From the NCBI GenBank assembly GCA_035516035.1, contig DATJAS010000108.1:19825-83824 (forward strand): a DNA stretch of 64,000 bases, given 5' to 3'. The notes beneath the pieces are model-generated. The model saw nothing but the letters and a program-made list of their open reading frames with translations. It had not been told where the DNA came from and ran no database searches. Position numbers and translations under genes: made by a program. How positions within the stretch are numbered: position 1 is the first letter of the stretch; the number at the start of each line of letters is the position of its first letter. Below are positions 15,938 through 24,213 of the stretch, piece by piece. The stretch comes from Fen-1273 sp035516035 (GTDB lineage Bacteria; Bacteroidota; Ignavibacteria; UBA10030; UBA6906).

Positions 15938-18311
15938 ATGCCTCCTTCAGCGCCGGCTTGAACTCCACCACGGGATACGTCCGCCGGAGCTGCGCAAGCC
16001 ATTCGCTCTCCAGGCGCTTCGACTCGTAGTCCTGGTAAGCGCTGGCCACCTCGGGACCGGCCTCCTCGAACGTCTTGAGCCTCGCCTTTTCCCGCCCGTT
16101 GAGCCGCACGATCGTGTAATATCCCTTGAAGAGAAACACCGGCGTGACACCCCCGACGGTGAGCGTGTCCGCGCGCTGCGTGCGCTCGTCGGTCGATGGG
16201 GGAAGCACCGCCTCCTCCGGCCTGGCGGCGAACCAGGACGCCCTGCCGACGAGCTGCACCTGGAGGGCGTCCGTCGAGCCCGGGCCGGGCACGTCCCCCG
16301 GGTTTGCGGCGGGGGGGAGCGCGCTGAGTATCGTGGCGACCTGTGAAGGGGGAACGTTGAGCGTGCGGGTCAGGTACGAACGCACGGCCTCCAGGCGCGC
16401 CTCGGCGAGCTTCATGTGGGAGGCCTTCTGGCGCGACGTGTCGGGCCTGACGGTGGCCGTGATGCGGATGGCGGCGTCCTCGCGGGCCTGCCGCGCGAAG
16501 CCGCCGAGCGCACTTCGGGTGGAGGCGTCGAGACGAGATGAGTTTGGCGCGAAGACCATGCGGTGGCCGATCGGCGCGGACATCCGGGTCGAGTCCATCG
16601 CCTCCAGGGCCTCCAGCGTCTTCCCCGCGCGTAGCTCCCGCTCGAGGAAGCCGGCGAGCGAATCGGACGCTCCCCGCGCCTCGGTAATGCTGATGCGGTC
16701 GGGCCAGGTGAACTTCTCGCGGTTCGCGGCGAAATAGGGCTTGAGCACGGAATCGCCCATGACGATCCTGTTCCAGACATGTTCCTGCTCCACCTGGTAG
16801 AGGAGGATCCCCTCTTTGTATTCGGCCAGCAGGGCGGCGAACTCGGGCTCCTGCGCGGCCATGAGGTCGGCCTTGGCGGCGAAGACAAGCCCGTCGCCGA
16901 CCCTGTCTGCCGCAGAGCGCAGGTTCTGCGCCCTGAGCGGCGTGCCCGCCAGGTCGGGACGCGCGTCGATCAACCGCACGGCGCTGTCGACGGAGACATC
17001 GTGCCCCTGCACTGTGAAGAGCGCACCGGCACCGACTGCATGGGGGATGCGTCCCCACCACGCGCTGTCGCGGCTCGTTCCCGTGGAGTCGACGGAGGAG
17101 ATGAAGTGCTCGAATACCGGCTCGTGGAAGGCGTACCCGACCTCCCGACGCAGGCGATCCATGAATTTCGCAAGGTCATCCTGGTACCTGAGCTGCTGGT
17201 AGAGCGGCTGCAGCTCCGCCTTTGCCGCCTCGAACGTTTTGCGGGGTCTCACGTCGTAGCACTTGATGAGGTGGTACCCGTACGGCGTGCGGACAATGTC
17301 CGACACCTGCCCTGGCTTCAGGCTCATGGCTACCTCGTCGAACGGCTGCACCCAGCGCCGCCGGGAGAAGTAGCCGAGGTCCCCCCCCTTACCCGCAGAG
17401 CCGGGGTCCTCGGAGTGGCGTCGCGCCAGAGAGGCGAAGTCTGCTCCGGCGGCGAGGCTGTCCTTGAGCGCACGGATCTTCGCGTACGCCGCAGCCGTGT
17501 CCTGGGGGGTGGGATTCTGGCTCTGGAAGCGGATCATGATGTGGCCCGCGTGCGTTTCCCCCGGGGCGGGCTTTCGATCAACGATCTTGATGATGTGGAG
17601 CCCGTACTGCGTGCGCACCGGCGCAGAGGATATTTCGCCGACCTTCATGGCAAAGGCCGCGTCCTCGAACGGCGTGACTAGCTGGCCGGCGGTGAAATAG
17701 TAGAGGTCCCCCCTGTTCATCTTCACCGACGGATCCTGCGAGTTCTCCAGGGCGAGCCTGCCGAAATCCGCCCCTCCCTTCGCCGCAGCGATGATCTCGT
17801 ACGCCTTTGCGTACGCCGCCGCGGATTCGGCCGTTGTCGCGGTGGGGCGGAGCGTCAGGAGGATGTGGCTGGCGCGGATCTCCTCGTTCTGCCGGGCGTA
17901 CAGCTTGCGGACGCCGGGGTTGACGATCTCCCGCTCCGTCAGGTACGTCTGGGCGAGGCTTCCCTTGTACGAGGAGATCTCGTTCAGCACCTCGGATCGC
18001 CTGTCGAGGCCCTCGCCGTAGGCGCCGGCCAGCTTCAGCCGGTACTTGACGACGAGATCGAGGAACTTCTCCCTGTCTTCTTGGCTCGTGGCGGCGCCGG
18101 CCTCGCGCGTGCCCAGCGTTTTCAGGTACTGCTGTTCGTACTCCGAGAGCCTGATGGGATCCTGGCCGACCGTGGCGACAATCGTGTCCTGCTGCACGGA
18201 TGAGCATGCGGCGCACAGGAGCGCTCCACCCATGAGGGCGGCACACCGGCTGACACGCCGGGCAATGACCGTGTGGGAAATACGCACTCTCAATCTCCAG
18301 AAAATGAGCAT
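15918..18311 (-). CDS. Large double-parvulin lipoprotein with embedded OmpA-like segment
   Basis: This 797-aa protein has an N-terminal signal ending at a likely lipidated Cys36 (LLCAACSS; the -3 residue is Cys, which is unusual). Two clear parvulin domains follow at about 146-247 and 255-355 (ASHILL, GADFGRLALENSQDPS; AGHIMIRF, GADFASLARRHSEDPGSAGKGGDLGYF). Residues 360-575 are a helical chaperone-like region. Residues about 583-690 look like an OmpA C-terminal peptidoglycan-binding domain. The C-terminus returns to a SurA-like segment. It heads the operon of three foldases, moxR and the vWA gene, behind its own promoter. A role in outer-membrane protein folding is inferred. Confidence 0.78.
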   Translation of the reverse strand: MLIFWRLRVRISHTVIARRVSRCAALMGGALLCAACSSVQQDTIVATVGQDPIRLSEYEQQYLKTLGTREAGAATSQEDREKFLDLVVKYRLKLAGAYGEGLDRRSEVLNEISSYKGSLAQTYLTEREIVNPGVRKLYARQNEEIRASHILLTLRPTATTAESAAAYAKAYEIIAAAKGGADFGRLALENSQDPSVKMNRGDLYYFTAGQLVTPFEDAAFAMKVGEISSAPVRTQYGLHIIKIVDRKPAPGETHAGHIMIRFQSQNPTPQDTAAAYAKIRALKDSLAAGADFASLARRHSEDPGSAGKGGDLGYFSRRRWVQPFDEVAMSLKPGQVSDIVRTPYGYHLIKCYDVRPRKTFEAAKAELQPLYQQLRYQDDLAKFMDRLRREVGYAFHEPVFEHFISSVDSTGTSRDSAWWGRIPHAVGAGALFTVQGHDVSVDSAVRLIDARPDLAGTPLRAQNLRSAADRVGDGLVFAAKADLMAAQEPEFAALLAEYKEGILLYQVEQEHVWNRIVMGDSVLKPYFAANREKFTWPDRISITEARGASDSLAGFLERELRAGKTLEALEAMDSTRMSAPIGHRMVFAPNSSRLDASTRSALGGFARQAREDAAIRITATVRPDTSRQKASHMKLAEARLEAVRSYLTRTLNVPPSQVATILSALPPAANPGDVPGPGSTDALQVQLVGRASWFAARPEEAVLPPSTDERTQRADTLTVGGVTPVFLFKGYYTIVRLNGREKARLKTFEEAGPEVASAYQDYESKRLESEWLAQLRRTYPVVEFKPALKEAFASAGK

Positions 18312-18343
18312 TAGTGGCGGTGTGGGGTGACCCGTAGACGCCT

Positions 18344-18372
18344 ATACTACAGAAAACGGGCCTGAGAATCAA
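18344..18372 (-). promoter_or_regulatory. Candidate promoter of foldase-moxR-vWA operon (TTGATT-17-TAGTAT)
   Basis: Reading the minus strand, TTGATT (18372-18367) and TAGTAT (18349-18344) are 17 bp apart and lie about 35 bp before the ATG at 18311. The -35 overlaps the stop codon of the upstream PLP-enzyme gene. Confidence 0.45.
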
Positions 18373-19604
18373 GAAAACGCCGACGCGAGCGCGCGGTCGA
18401 AATCAGCCCGGAGGTCATTGATCCCTTCGATTCCCACGGAAATCCGTATCATCCCGGGCCGGACACCGTGTCGGGCCAGCTCGCGCGCGCTCATGTTGAC
18501 GTGTGAGGAATAGACCGGGATGCTCACCAGCGTCTCCACCCCGCCGAGCGACATGGCGTTGACTGCCACGCGGAGCGCGTCGCACACTGCGACCGCCCCC
18601 CGCGCGCCCCCCGGCACCTCGATCGTGACCATACCCCCGTAGCCGTCACCACCCGCGCCGGTCATCTGGGACCGGGCGACGGCGTGCCCCGGGTGGGAGG
18701 GAAGGCCCGGGTAGAGCACGCGCCGGACTCCCGGGTGCCCTTCCAGGAACGAGGCCAGCGCCATGGCATTTCTGTTCTGGGCGCGCACGCGGAGGTCGAA
18801 CGTCTTCAAGCTCCTCACGAGGAGGTACGCGGCAAACGGGTCGGCGCACCCACCGTAGTACTTGAGCTGTGTCCGCGCGCCGTCGATGAACGCCCTGCTG
18901 CCGGTGATCACGCCGGCCATCACGTCGGTGTGCCCGCCGAGGTATTTCGTCGCGCTCTCGACGACGACGTCGGCGCCGAGTGCGCACGGATCCTGGTTGA
19001 CGATGGTGGCAAACGTGTTGTCGGCGATCACCGTGATCTTCGTCCGGAGCTTCCGCTCCGCTTCGCGCGTACGGGCGACGAGGGCGGCGATGTCGACGAT
19101 TCCAAGCGTCGGGTTTGTGGGTGTCTCGAAGTAGACCAGCCGCGTCTTCCGCGTGGCGTGCGCGGTGATCGCCCCCGGGGACCCGACGTAGCGCACGCGG
19201 ACCCCGTGCCTCGGGAGAATGTCGCGGAAGAACCTGTACGTGCCGCCGTAGAGCGCGGGCGTACTCAGGATCTCGTCTCCCTGCCGCACGACGGAGAGTA
19301 TCGCGCTCGTGATGGCCGCCATCCCCGAGGAGAACAGGAGTGCCCCTTCGGCACCCGCCATGAGCGCGAGCCGTTCCTGGGCTTCTGTCACGGTGGGGTT
19401 GTGGTAGCGCGTGTAGACATACACTTCCGGGTCCCCGCGCGCGTAGCGAAGGGCGTCGCCGGAATCCGCAAAACGGTACGTGGTAGTTTGCGCGATCACG
19501 GGGGAGACCGTCCCCCGGTAGGGGAACAGCTTCCTGCCGTGGATCGCGCGCGTGGCGAGCGACTGCTCCGCGGGGTCCGGTGCTGCGGCGCGTGAGCGTT
19601 TCAT
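18369..19604 (-). CDS. Transsulfuration-type PLP enzyme (cystathionine gamma-lyase/synthase or methionine gamma-lyase family)
   Basis: The 411-aa product belongs to the Cys/Met metabolism PLP family. It has the N-terminal SLATRAIHGRK ... GTVSPVIAQTTTYRF, the substrate-binding YTRYHNPTV, the FSSGMAAI turn, ETPTNPTL and IADNTF, and the PLP lysine in ESATKYLGGHTDVMAG. Near the C-terminus SLGGVETLVS and H-V-N-M match the family. The ATG at 19604 overlaps the panE stop (ATGA). The family includes several close activities, and sequence alone does not separate gamma-lyase, gamma-synthase and sulfhydrylase. Confidence 0.88.
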   Translation of the reverse strand: MKRSRAAAPDPAEQSLATRAIHGRKLFPYRGTVSPVIAQTTTYRFADSGDALRYARGDPEVYVYTRYHNPTVTEAQERLALMAGAEGALLFSSGMAAITSAILSVVRQGDEILSTPALYGGTYRFFRDILPRHGVRVRYVGSPGAITAHATRKTRLVYFETPTNPTLGIVDIAALVARTREAERKLRTKITVIADNTFATIVNQDPCALGADVVVESATKYLGGHTDVMAGVITGSRAFIDGARTQLKYYGGCADPFAAYLLVRSLKTFDLRVRAQNRNAMALASFLEGHPGVRRVLYPGLPSHPGHAVARSQMTGAGGDGYGGMVTIEVPGGARGAVAVCDALRVAVNAMSLGGVETLVSIPVYSSHVNMSARELARHGVRPGMIRISVGIEGINDLRADFDRALASAFS

Positions 19605-20542
19605 CGTCTCTTCTCGCTGTTGTGAATGTGATAGGGGAGGAGGGCTGCGTAGATCGCCCTGTTCACCGGCGTCGGGACTCCGCACTGCGCGCCGAGCCGG
19701 ACGACCGTGCCCGGGAGCGCCTCGAGCTCCATGGGCTTCCCGTTCACCAGGTCGTAGTAGAGGGACGAACGGGTGGCGTTGTCGAACCGTGCCAGCGTTG
19801 CGAACACGCCGTCCAGGAAGCCGGCCCCGACGTCGATTCGCTGCGCCAGGGCGACGGCGAGAGTTTCGCGCATCGCGTCGGCAAGCAGCTCGCGCGTCGC
19901 GTCCACGGCGAGGATCTCCGCAAGCGTGAGCCGGGTGAGCGCCGTGAGTCCCCCCGCCCCCGTGATGAAGATGAATTTCTTCCAGAGGTCGACCGTGATG
20001 TCGGGGGAGATCTCCGCGCCGACGCCCGAGCGGCGGCAGGCATCCAGGAGACACTCCGCCTGGTGGTGCAGCACGGGGGAGGAGTCCCCGAACGGCGCGA
20101 AGACGATCCTGCGGGGCCCCGTGCCGACCGTGATCTCGCCGGGGCGCGTGATCGTTGAGTAGATGTACGCGACGCCGCCGAATATCGCGCAGCAGGGGAG
20201 TGCCCGCCGGAGAGCCTCCTCGTTGTGGACGCCGTTCTGGAGGCTGACGACCACCGTTCCCTGGCGGAGGCGGGAAGCGAGCGAGGCGGCGGTCCGCGCC
20301 GTGTCGTATGACTTGACGCAGAAGAGGACAATGTCGGGATCGTGCAGGTCCCCGTCCGTCTCCGTGCAGCACCCGGGAGGAACGGCCAGGGGGCCCTCCG
20401 GGGCCGCGACACGGAGGCCGCTCCTGTGCATGGCGTCCAGGTGCGCCCCGCGGGCCGTGAAGACGACATCATTGCCCCCAGCAAGGAGCTTTGCCCCGAA
20501 GTATCCCCCGACACCTCCTGCGCCGATGACCGCCAGTCTCAT
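19601..20542 (-). CDS. panE: 2-dehydropantoate 2-reductase family protein
   Basis: The 313-aa product begins MRLAVIGAGGVGGYFGAKLL, a Rossmann NADPH site (GAGGVGG). It has the ApbA/PanE catalytic features: CVKSYDT, SLQNGVHNEE, the active-site Lys region DLWKKFIFITGAGGL, and the C-terminal SSLYYDLVNGKPMELEALPG with the conserved Glu. PanE makes pantoate for coenzyme A, which suits coaBC elsewhere in the window. The start at 20542 is preferred over 20578 because it places the nucleotide fold at the N-terminus and has AGGGG upstream. PanE paralogs with other substrates exist. Confidence 0.85.
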   Translation of the reverse strand: MRLAVIGAGGVGGYFGAKLLAGGNDVVFTARGAHLDAMHRSGLRVAAPEGPLAVPPGCCTETDGDLHDPDIVLFCVKSYDTARTAASLASRLRQGTVVVSLQNGVHNEEALRRALPCCAIFGGVAYIYSTITRPGEITVGTGPRRIVFAPFGDSSPVLHHQAECLLDACRRSGVGAEISPDITVDLWKKFIFITGAGGLTALTRLTLAEILAVDATRELLADAMRETLAVALAQRIDVGAGFLDGVFATLARFDNATRSSLYYDLVNGKPMELEALPGTVVRLGAQCGVPTPVNRAIYAALLPYHIHNSEKRR

Positions 20543-20564
20543 GACCGCCCCTTGGTACATGCCA

Positions 20565-22217
20565 TTACAGTGCCGCACTCTTCGGAAGCGCGGGTGCGAC
20601 GAAAAGCACCTTCTCCCGTTCGATGATGACAGTCCCCGGGGCCGCGCCCCGCGGCTTGCGGACGAATCTCCTCTCGGTCATCGCGACCGCCACGGTCCCA
20701 GCCGTCTTCATCTTGCTGTAGTACGCCGCGATCGCCGCCGCCTGCTCCAGGGCACGCCTGGGCGGCTCCCCTTTTCCCGAGCGCTTCCTCAGCACGACGT
20801 GCGACCCGCTCCCTCCCCGGGCATGGAACCAGAGATCGTCGGGTTTTGCGTAGCGGAGCGTCAGGAGGTCGTTGTTGCTCCCGTTTTTTCCCGCCCAGAC
20901 TTCAAACCCGCCGTCGACCGTGAAGAGGCGAAAGGGAGGCAGGGCCTCCTTGCGCTGCGCAGGCGCGAGACCGATCAGGCGCAACTCCTCGCCATGCGCC
21001 CTGAGGAATTCAGCCGGGCCCTCCCCCGCGGGCGTGCGCTCCGCCTCCGCAAGGAGGCGCCCGGCGAGCTCGATGCGGCTCCTGAGTTCCTCCCGGCGCC
21101 GGGAAGTCTCTGCCGCTGCGGCGCGCGCCCGTTTTGCCCTGGTGAAGTACTTCCGGGCGTTCTCCAGCGGCGAGAGCGACGGCTCGAGCGCGATCTCGAC
21201 TTCCCGTCCGCCGATCCCGGCGGCGAACGTCCGCGCTCCCTTCCGGAGCGAAGGGAGCGCGCCCAGGAGCGCGTTCCCGCATTGTTCGTACTCCTCCGCG
21301 CGCGAGGCGCCTGAGGCGTCCTCTTCCGCCCGCGCGAGCGCGCGGCGCGACTTTGCGATCTCCTCCCGCAGAGGCGTCAGTATGGATTCCTGTTCGTGCG
21401 CGCCGCGCTCGAGCGCTCCACGGAGCGCGAGCGTGCGACCGATGGCCGCATGGATATCGGGCATCCGCTCTTCTTTCAACGGTCGGGCGAGCCGCAGATC
21501 CACGAGCGAGAGATACTCTGGCGACCCCTCCTGTGTCACGTACACCCGTACGACGGGGGAGGCAAGTTCCTCAAGCAGCGACCGGACGCTCCTTTCAAGG
21601 TCGTCGTGCACGCGCGCCTCCGTGTCGGCGGCGGCCCGCGCCCCGTCGCATGCGGCGCGCAAAAGCGCCTCGGCGACGAGCGTTCTCCCGAGCAGGGGAA
21701 ACGACCGGCGCATCACGGAGGCGAGCGATGCACTCCCGGCGCCGGCGCACGCGCTGCGGAAGAGATCGAAATCGTACGGCTGCTCCGGGCGCGGCCGCTC
21801 GAGCGTTGTCCCCTGAGTCGCGCGCGGCCGCTTGAACGCATCGAGCACGGCTCCGTCTTCGGCGGCCAGCAGGACGTTTGACCGCGGGCCGTAGAGGGTG
21901 GCGGCGAGCGTCCGTCCGTCATCGAGAAGGAAGCGGATAATCCTGTCCGCCGGATCGATTGCCACTTCTGTCACGCGCAGCCCGGGGCAGCCCTTCAGGC
22001 AATCGGCCGAGTTTCGCCTGGCGCGCGCCGCTCTGTTGCTGAGGTACATCGCGTTTGCATCCTGCCGGCACAGGAAGATGAGAGCGGAAGAAAGCTCATC
22101 GAATGCGACAACAAGCTCATCGGGGTTCTGCGAGTAGGCTTCCCGGATGCGCTTTCCGGGGAGCGTGGAGCTCAACGTGGAAACGATGTAGCGGAATGTG
22201 TAGTAATTGCTGATCAC
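20565..22217 (-). CDS. rqcH: RqcH / NFACT-family ribosome rescue protein
   Basis: RqcH binds obstructed 50S subunits and adds C-terminal alanine tails for degradation. The 550-aa product has the NFACT-N start SNYYTFRYIVSTLSSTLPGKRI, a long helical middle region (about 260-400), and the NFACT-R domain with DDLWFHARGGSGSHVVLR and ALEQAAAIAAYYSKMK. I chose GTG at 22217, which matches the family N-terminus. An in-frame ATG at 22307 would add 30 atypical residues across DnaA boxes. The predicted -10 lies only 12 nt before this GTG, implying a very short leader. It is followed by panE after 22 bp. Confidence 0.88.
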   Translation of the reverse strand: MISNYYTFRYIVSTLSSTLPGKRIREAYSQNPDELVVAFDELSSALIFLCRQDANAMYLSNRAARARRNSADCLKGCPGLRVTEVAIDPADRIIRFLLDDGRTLAATLYGPRSNVLLAAEDGAVLDAFKRPRATQGTTLERPRPEQPYDFDLFRSACAGAGSASLASVMRRSFPLLGRTLVAEALLRAACDGARAAADTEARVHDDLERSVRSLLEELASPVVRVYVTQEGSPEYLSLVDLRLARPLKEERMPDIHAAIGRTLALRGALERGAHEQESILTPLREEIAKSRRALARAEEDASGASRAEEYEQCGNALLGALPSLRKGARTFAAGIGGREVEIALEPSLSPLENARKYFTRAKRARAAAAETSRRREELRSRIELAGRLLAEAERTPAGEGPAEFLRAHGEELRLIGLAPAQRKEALPPFRLFTVDGGFEVWAGKNGSNNDLLTLRYAKPDDLWFHARGGSGSHVVLRKRSGKGEPPRRALEQAAAIAAYYSKMKTAGTVAVAMTERRFVRKPRGAAPGTVIIEREKVLFVAPALPKSAAL

Positions 22218-22221
22218 AGTC

Positions 22222-22294
22222 TTATCAACAATATATCGAAAATCGGCGAATTTCCCAATGGATTGGCGGATCCGTGTGGATAACTTGTGGATGA
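22222..22294. promoter_or_regulatory. DnaA box cluster around the rqcH promoter
   Basis: TTATCAACA (22222-22230, one mismatch), TGTGGATAA (22275-22283, perfect in reverse) and TGTGGATGA (22286-22294, one mismatch) cluster in 73 bp. The latter two start 11 bp apart, about one helical turn. The first lies between the candidate -10 and start codon of rqcH, the other two just upstream of its -35. Confidence 0.65.
22230..22258 (-). promoter_or_regulatory. Candidate rqcH promoter (TTGGGA-17-TATATT)
   Basis: On the minus strand TTGGGA (22258-22253) precedes TATATT (22235-22230) by 17 bp. Transcription would begin within about six bases of the GTG start, giving a nearly leaderless mRNA. Confidence 0.45.
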
Positions 22295-22322
22295 GTGTGC
22301 AGCACATGTCTGCAACTTTGCG

Positions 22323-22351
22323 TTGCGAATCCTCCCTCTTTTTGGTATTTT
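22323..22351 (+). promoter_or_regulatory. Candidate yicC operon promoter (TTGCGA-17-TATTTT)
   Basis: TTGCGA (22323-22328) and TATTTT (22346-22351) are 17 bp apart and lie about 33 bp before the yicC ATG. The -35 shares TTGCG with the candidate promoters of dnaA, etfB and the nuclease gene. Confidence 0.45.
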
Positions 22352-22383
22352 AACGTGCTTGGGCACTAGATTGAAGAGGACGC

Positions 22384-23262
22384 ATGATTGCCAGCATGAC
22401 CGGGTTCGGAAGGGGAGAGGCCCACAGGGAAGGCATAACGGTCTCCGTGGAGCTCCGGACGGTTAACAGCCGCTTTCTCGAGGTCACGGCGCGACTCCCC
22501 CGCTCTCTCGCACTCAGGGAAAACGACGTCAAAGAAGTGGTCCGCCGGAAAATCTCCCGGGGAAAAATCAACATGCTCGCCGTCATCGAGCGGGAGGAGT
22601 CGGGTTCGCTCGGCCTCACGGTCAACGCCGCCGCGGCCAGGGCCTACTACAAGCTCCTTGCAGACCTGCGCAGGACGCTCAGGCTTCGTGAGCCTGTCCG
22701 CCTGGAGCACATGCTGCAGTTCTCGGAGATCTTCGAGCAGCGCGACGGCGCCGGGGCAGGCGACGCGGAATGGGAAGTGCTGGCCGAGGCGCTCGAGGGA
22801 GCGCTCGACGCCCTCGCGGTCATGCGCCGCGAAGAGGGAGGGGAGCTCGAGCGGGATTTCCGCGAACGCATCATGCTGCTGGAAGGGATGCTCTCGGATG
22901 TCGAGCGCCTCTCCGCCGAGCAGGTGCCCGCCGAGAGAGTACGGCTCCGGGAGCGCGTGACGCAGCTCCTGGAGAGGACGCCTGTAGACGAGGGGCGCCT
23001 GGAAATGGAGCTGGCGCTCCTGGCGGACCGCCTCGACGTGACGGAGGAATGTGTCAGGTTCCGCAGCCATAACAAGTTTTTCCTTGAAGCTCTGGCGTCT
23101 CCCGAGGCGGTCGGGCGCAAGCTGAATTTCCTTATCCAGGAAATGAACCGGGAGGCGAACACAATCGGTTCCAAGTCGAGCGCCCCGGCCATCGCGCACA
23201 TCGTGGTGCGAATGAAAGAGGAGCTCGAGAAGATCAGGGAACAGCTCCAGAACATTGAATGA
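22384..23262 (+). CDS. yicC: YicC-family endoribonuclease
   Basis: YicC/YloC proteins are stress-linked endoribonucleases, in E. coli implicated in decay of a small RNA. The 292-aa product begins MIASMTGFGRGEAHREG, the family hallmark, with ELRTVNSRFLEV, and ends with the conserved C-terminal domain GRKLNFLIQEMNREANTIGSKSS. The gene starts the plus-strand yicC-gmk-rpoZ-coaBC order, common in many phyla. Its stop overlaps the gmk start by four bases (ATGA). Confidence 0.94.
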   Translation: MIASMTGFGRGEAHREGITVSVELRTVNSRFLEVTARLPRSLALRENDVKEVVRRKISRGKINMLAVIEREESGSLGLTVNAAAARAYYKLLADLRRTLRLREPVRLEHMLQFSEIFEQRDGAGAGDAEWEVLAEALEGALDALAVMRREEGGELERDFRERIMLLEGMLSDVERLSAEQVPAERVRLRERVTQLLERTPVDEGRLEMELALLADRLDVTEECVRFRSHNKFFLEALASPEAVGRKLNFLIQEMNREANTIGSKSSAPAIAHIVVRMKEELEKIREQLQNIE

Positions 23263-23828
23263 ACCCGGCACCCGGGGGAAAACTCGTGGTGATCTCCGCC
23301 CCCAGCGGGGCGGGCAAAACGACGATCGCGCGCGCTGTGCTGGCGGCGCACCCCGCGATGGGTTTTTCGGTGTCGGCGACGACGCGGCCACCGCGCCCGG
23401 GCGAGCAGGAGGGGCGCGAGTACTACTTCCTGACGCCGGCGGAATTCCGCCGGCGAATCGACGCGGGGGAGTTCGTCGAGTGGGAGGAGATTTACGGCAA
23501 CCAGTACGGCACGCTCCGCAGCGAAGTGGACCGGTTGCTGCGTGCGGGGCGACAGCTCCTCTTCGACGTCGACGTGAAAGGGGGGCTCTCGATCCGGGCG
23601 GCGTACCCGCAGGCGCTCCTGATCTTTATCCGTCCCCCGGACGCCGGGACGCTGGAGCGGCGCCTGCGCGAGAGGAAGACCGAGGATCGAGCGACGCTCG
23701 AACGGCGCATGGCACGGGTTCCGCTGGAGATGGAGCTGGGAGCGGCGTTTGATCACCAGGTCGTCAACGACGACCTGGAGCGGGCGATCGCGGAGGTGGA
23801 AGCGATCGTGAACAGATACGTAGAGTGA
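23259..23828 (+). CDS. gmk: Guanylate kinase
   Basis: Gmk phosphorylates GMP to GDP. The 189-aa product has the P-loop SAPSGAGKTT (about residues 13-22), the GMP-binding region SATTRPPRPGEQEGREYYF, FVEWEEIYGNQYGT and the acidic FDVDVKGG. C-terminal EMELGAAFDHQVVNDDLE is typical. It is coupled to yicC upstream, and its end overlaps the frame of the omega subunit gene only if a non-preferred upstream start were used. Confidence 0.96.
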   Translation: MNPAPGGKLVVISAPSGAGKTTIARAVLAAHPAMGFSVSATTRPPRPGEQEGREYYFLTPAEFRRRIDAGEFVEWEEIYGNQYGTLRSEVDRLLRAGRQLLFDVDVKGGLSIRAAYPQALLIFIRPPDAGTLERRLRERKTEDRATLERRMARVPLEMELGAAFDHQVVNDDLERAIAEVEAIVNRYVE

Positions 23829-23851
23829 CCACAGAGGAGGGATCAGCACGC

Positions 23852-24199
23852 ATGGGCATCAAACCGATCGATCTTGAATTCTTCAACCAGGAGGGGAAGA
23901 ACGTGCACGAGTCCATTGTCGCGGCCTCGCGGCGCGCCCGCCAGATCAACGAGGACATCAAGATCGAGTTCAACCAGCGCGTCGAGATGTTTGCAGTCAA
24001 GACGGAGTCGGAGACCGAAGAGAACGACATCAACCCCGACCAGCTTAAGGTGAGCCTCGAGTTCGAGAAGCGCCCCAAGCCCACGGACACGGCGCTGGAC
24101 GAGCTGCTGGAGGACAAGCTCGCCTGGCACTACGAGGTCAAGGAGGTGCCGCCGCCCAGGGAAGAGGCGGCGGAGGAGACGACGGAGGAGGAAGAGTAG
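23852..24199 (+). CDS. rpoZ: RNA polymerase omega subunit
   Basis: RpoZ helps assemble and stabilise RNA polymerase. The 115-aa product begins MGIKPIDLEFFNQEGKNVHE and contains SIVAASRRARQINEDIK, the omega core around the conserved R-A-R-Q motif. It ends with an acidic tail (PREEAAEETTEEEE). The ATG at 23852 follows GAGGAGGG at a proper distance, so I prefer it to the GTG at 23825. The longer acidic C-terminus resembles Bacteroidota/Chlorobiota omega proteins more than E. coli omega. It lies 14 bp before coaBC. Confidence 0.9.
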   Translation: MGIKPIDLEFFNQEGKNVHESIVAASRRARQINEDIKIEFNQRVEMFAVKTESETEENDINPDQLKVSLEFEKRPKPTDTALDELLEDKLAWHYEVKEVPPPREEAAEETTEEEE

Positions 24200-24213
24200 G
24201 CCGCACGCATGCC

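Noticed and set aside
18369..20372. A single 667-aa protein combining the PLP enzyme with upstream residues
   Set aside because: The upstream part lies in the panE gene in another frame and is low-complexity. The ATG at 19604, overlapping the panE stop, gives a full-length family protein.
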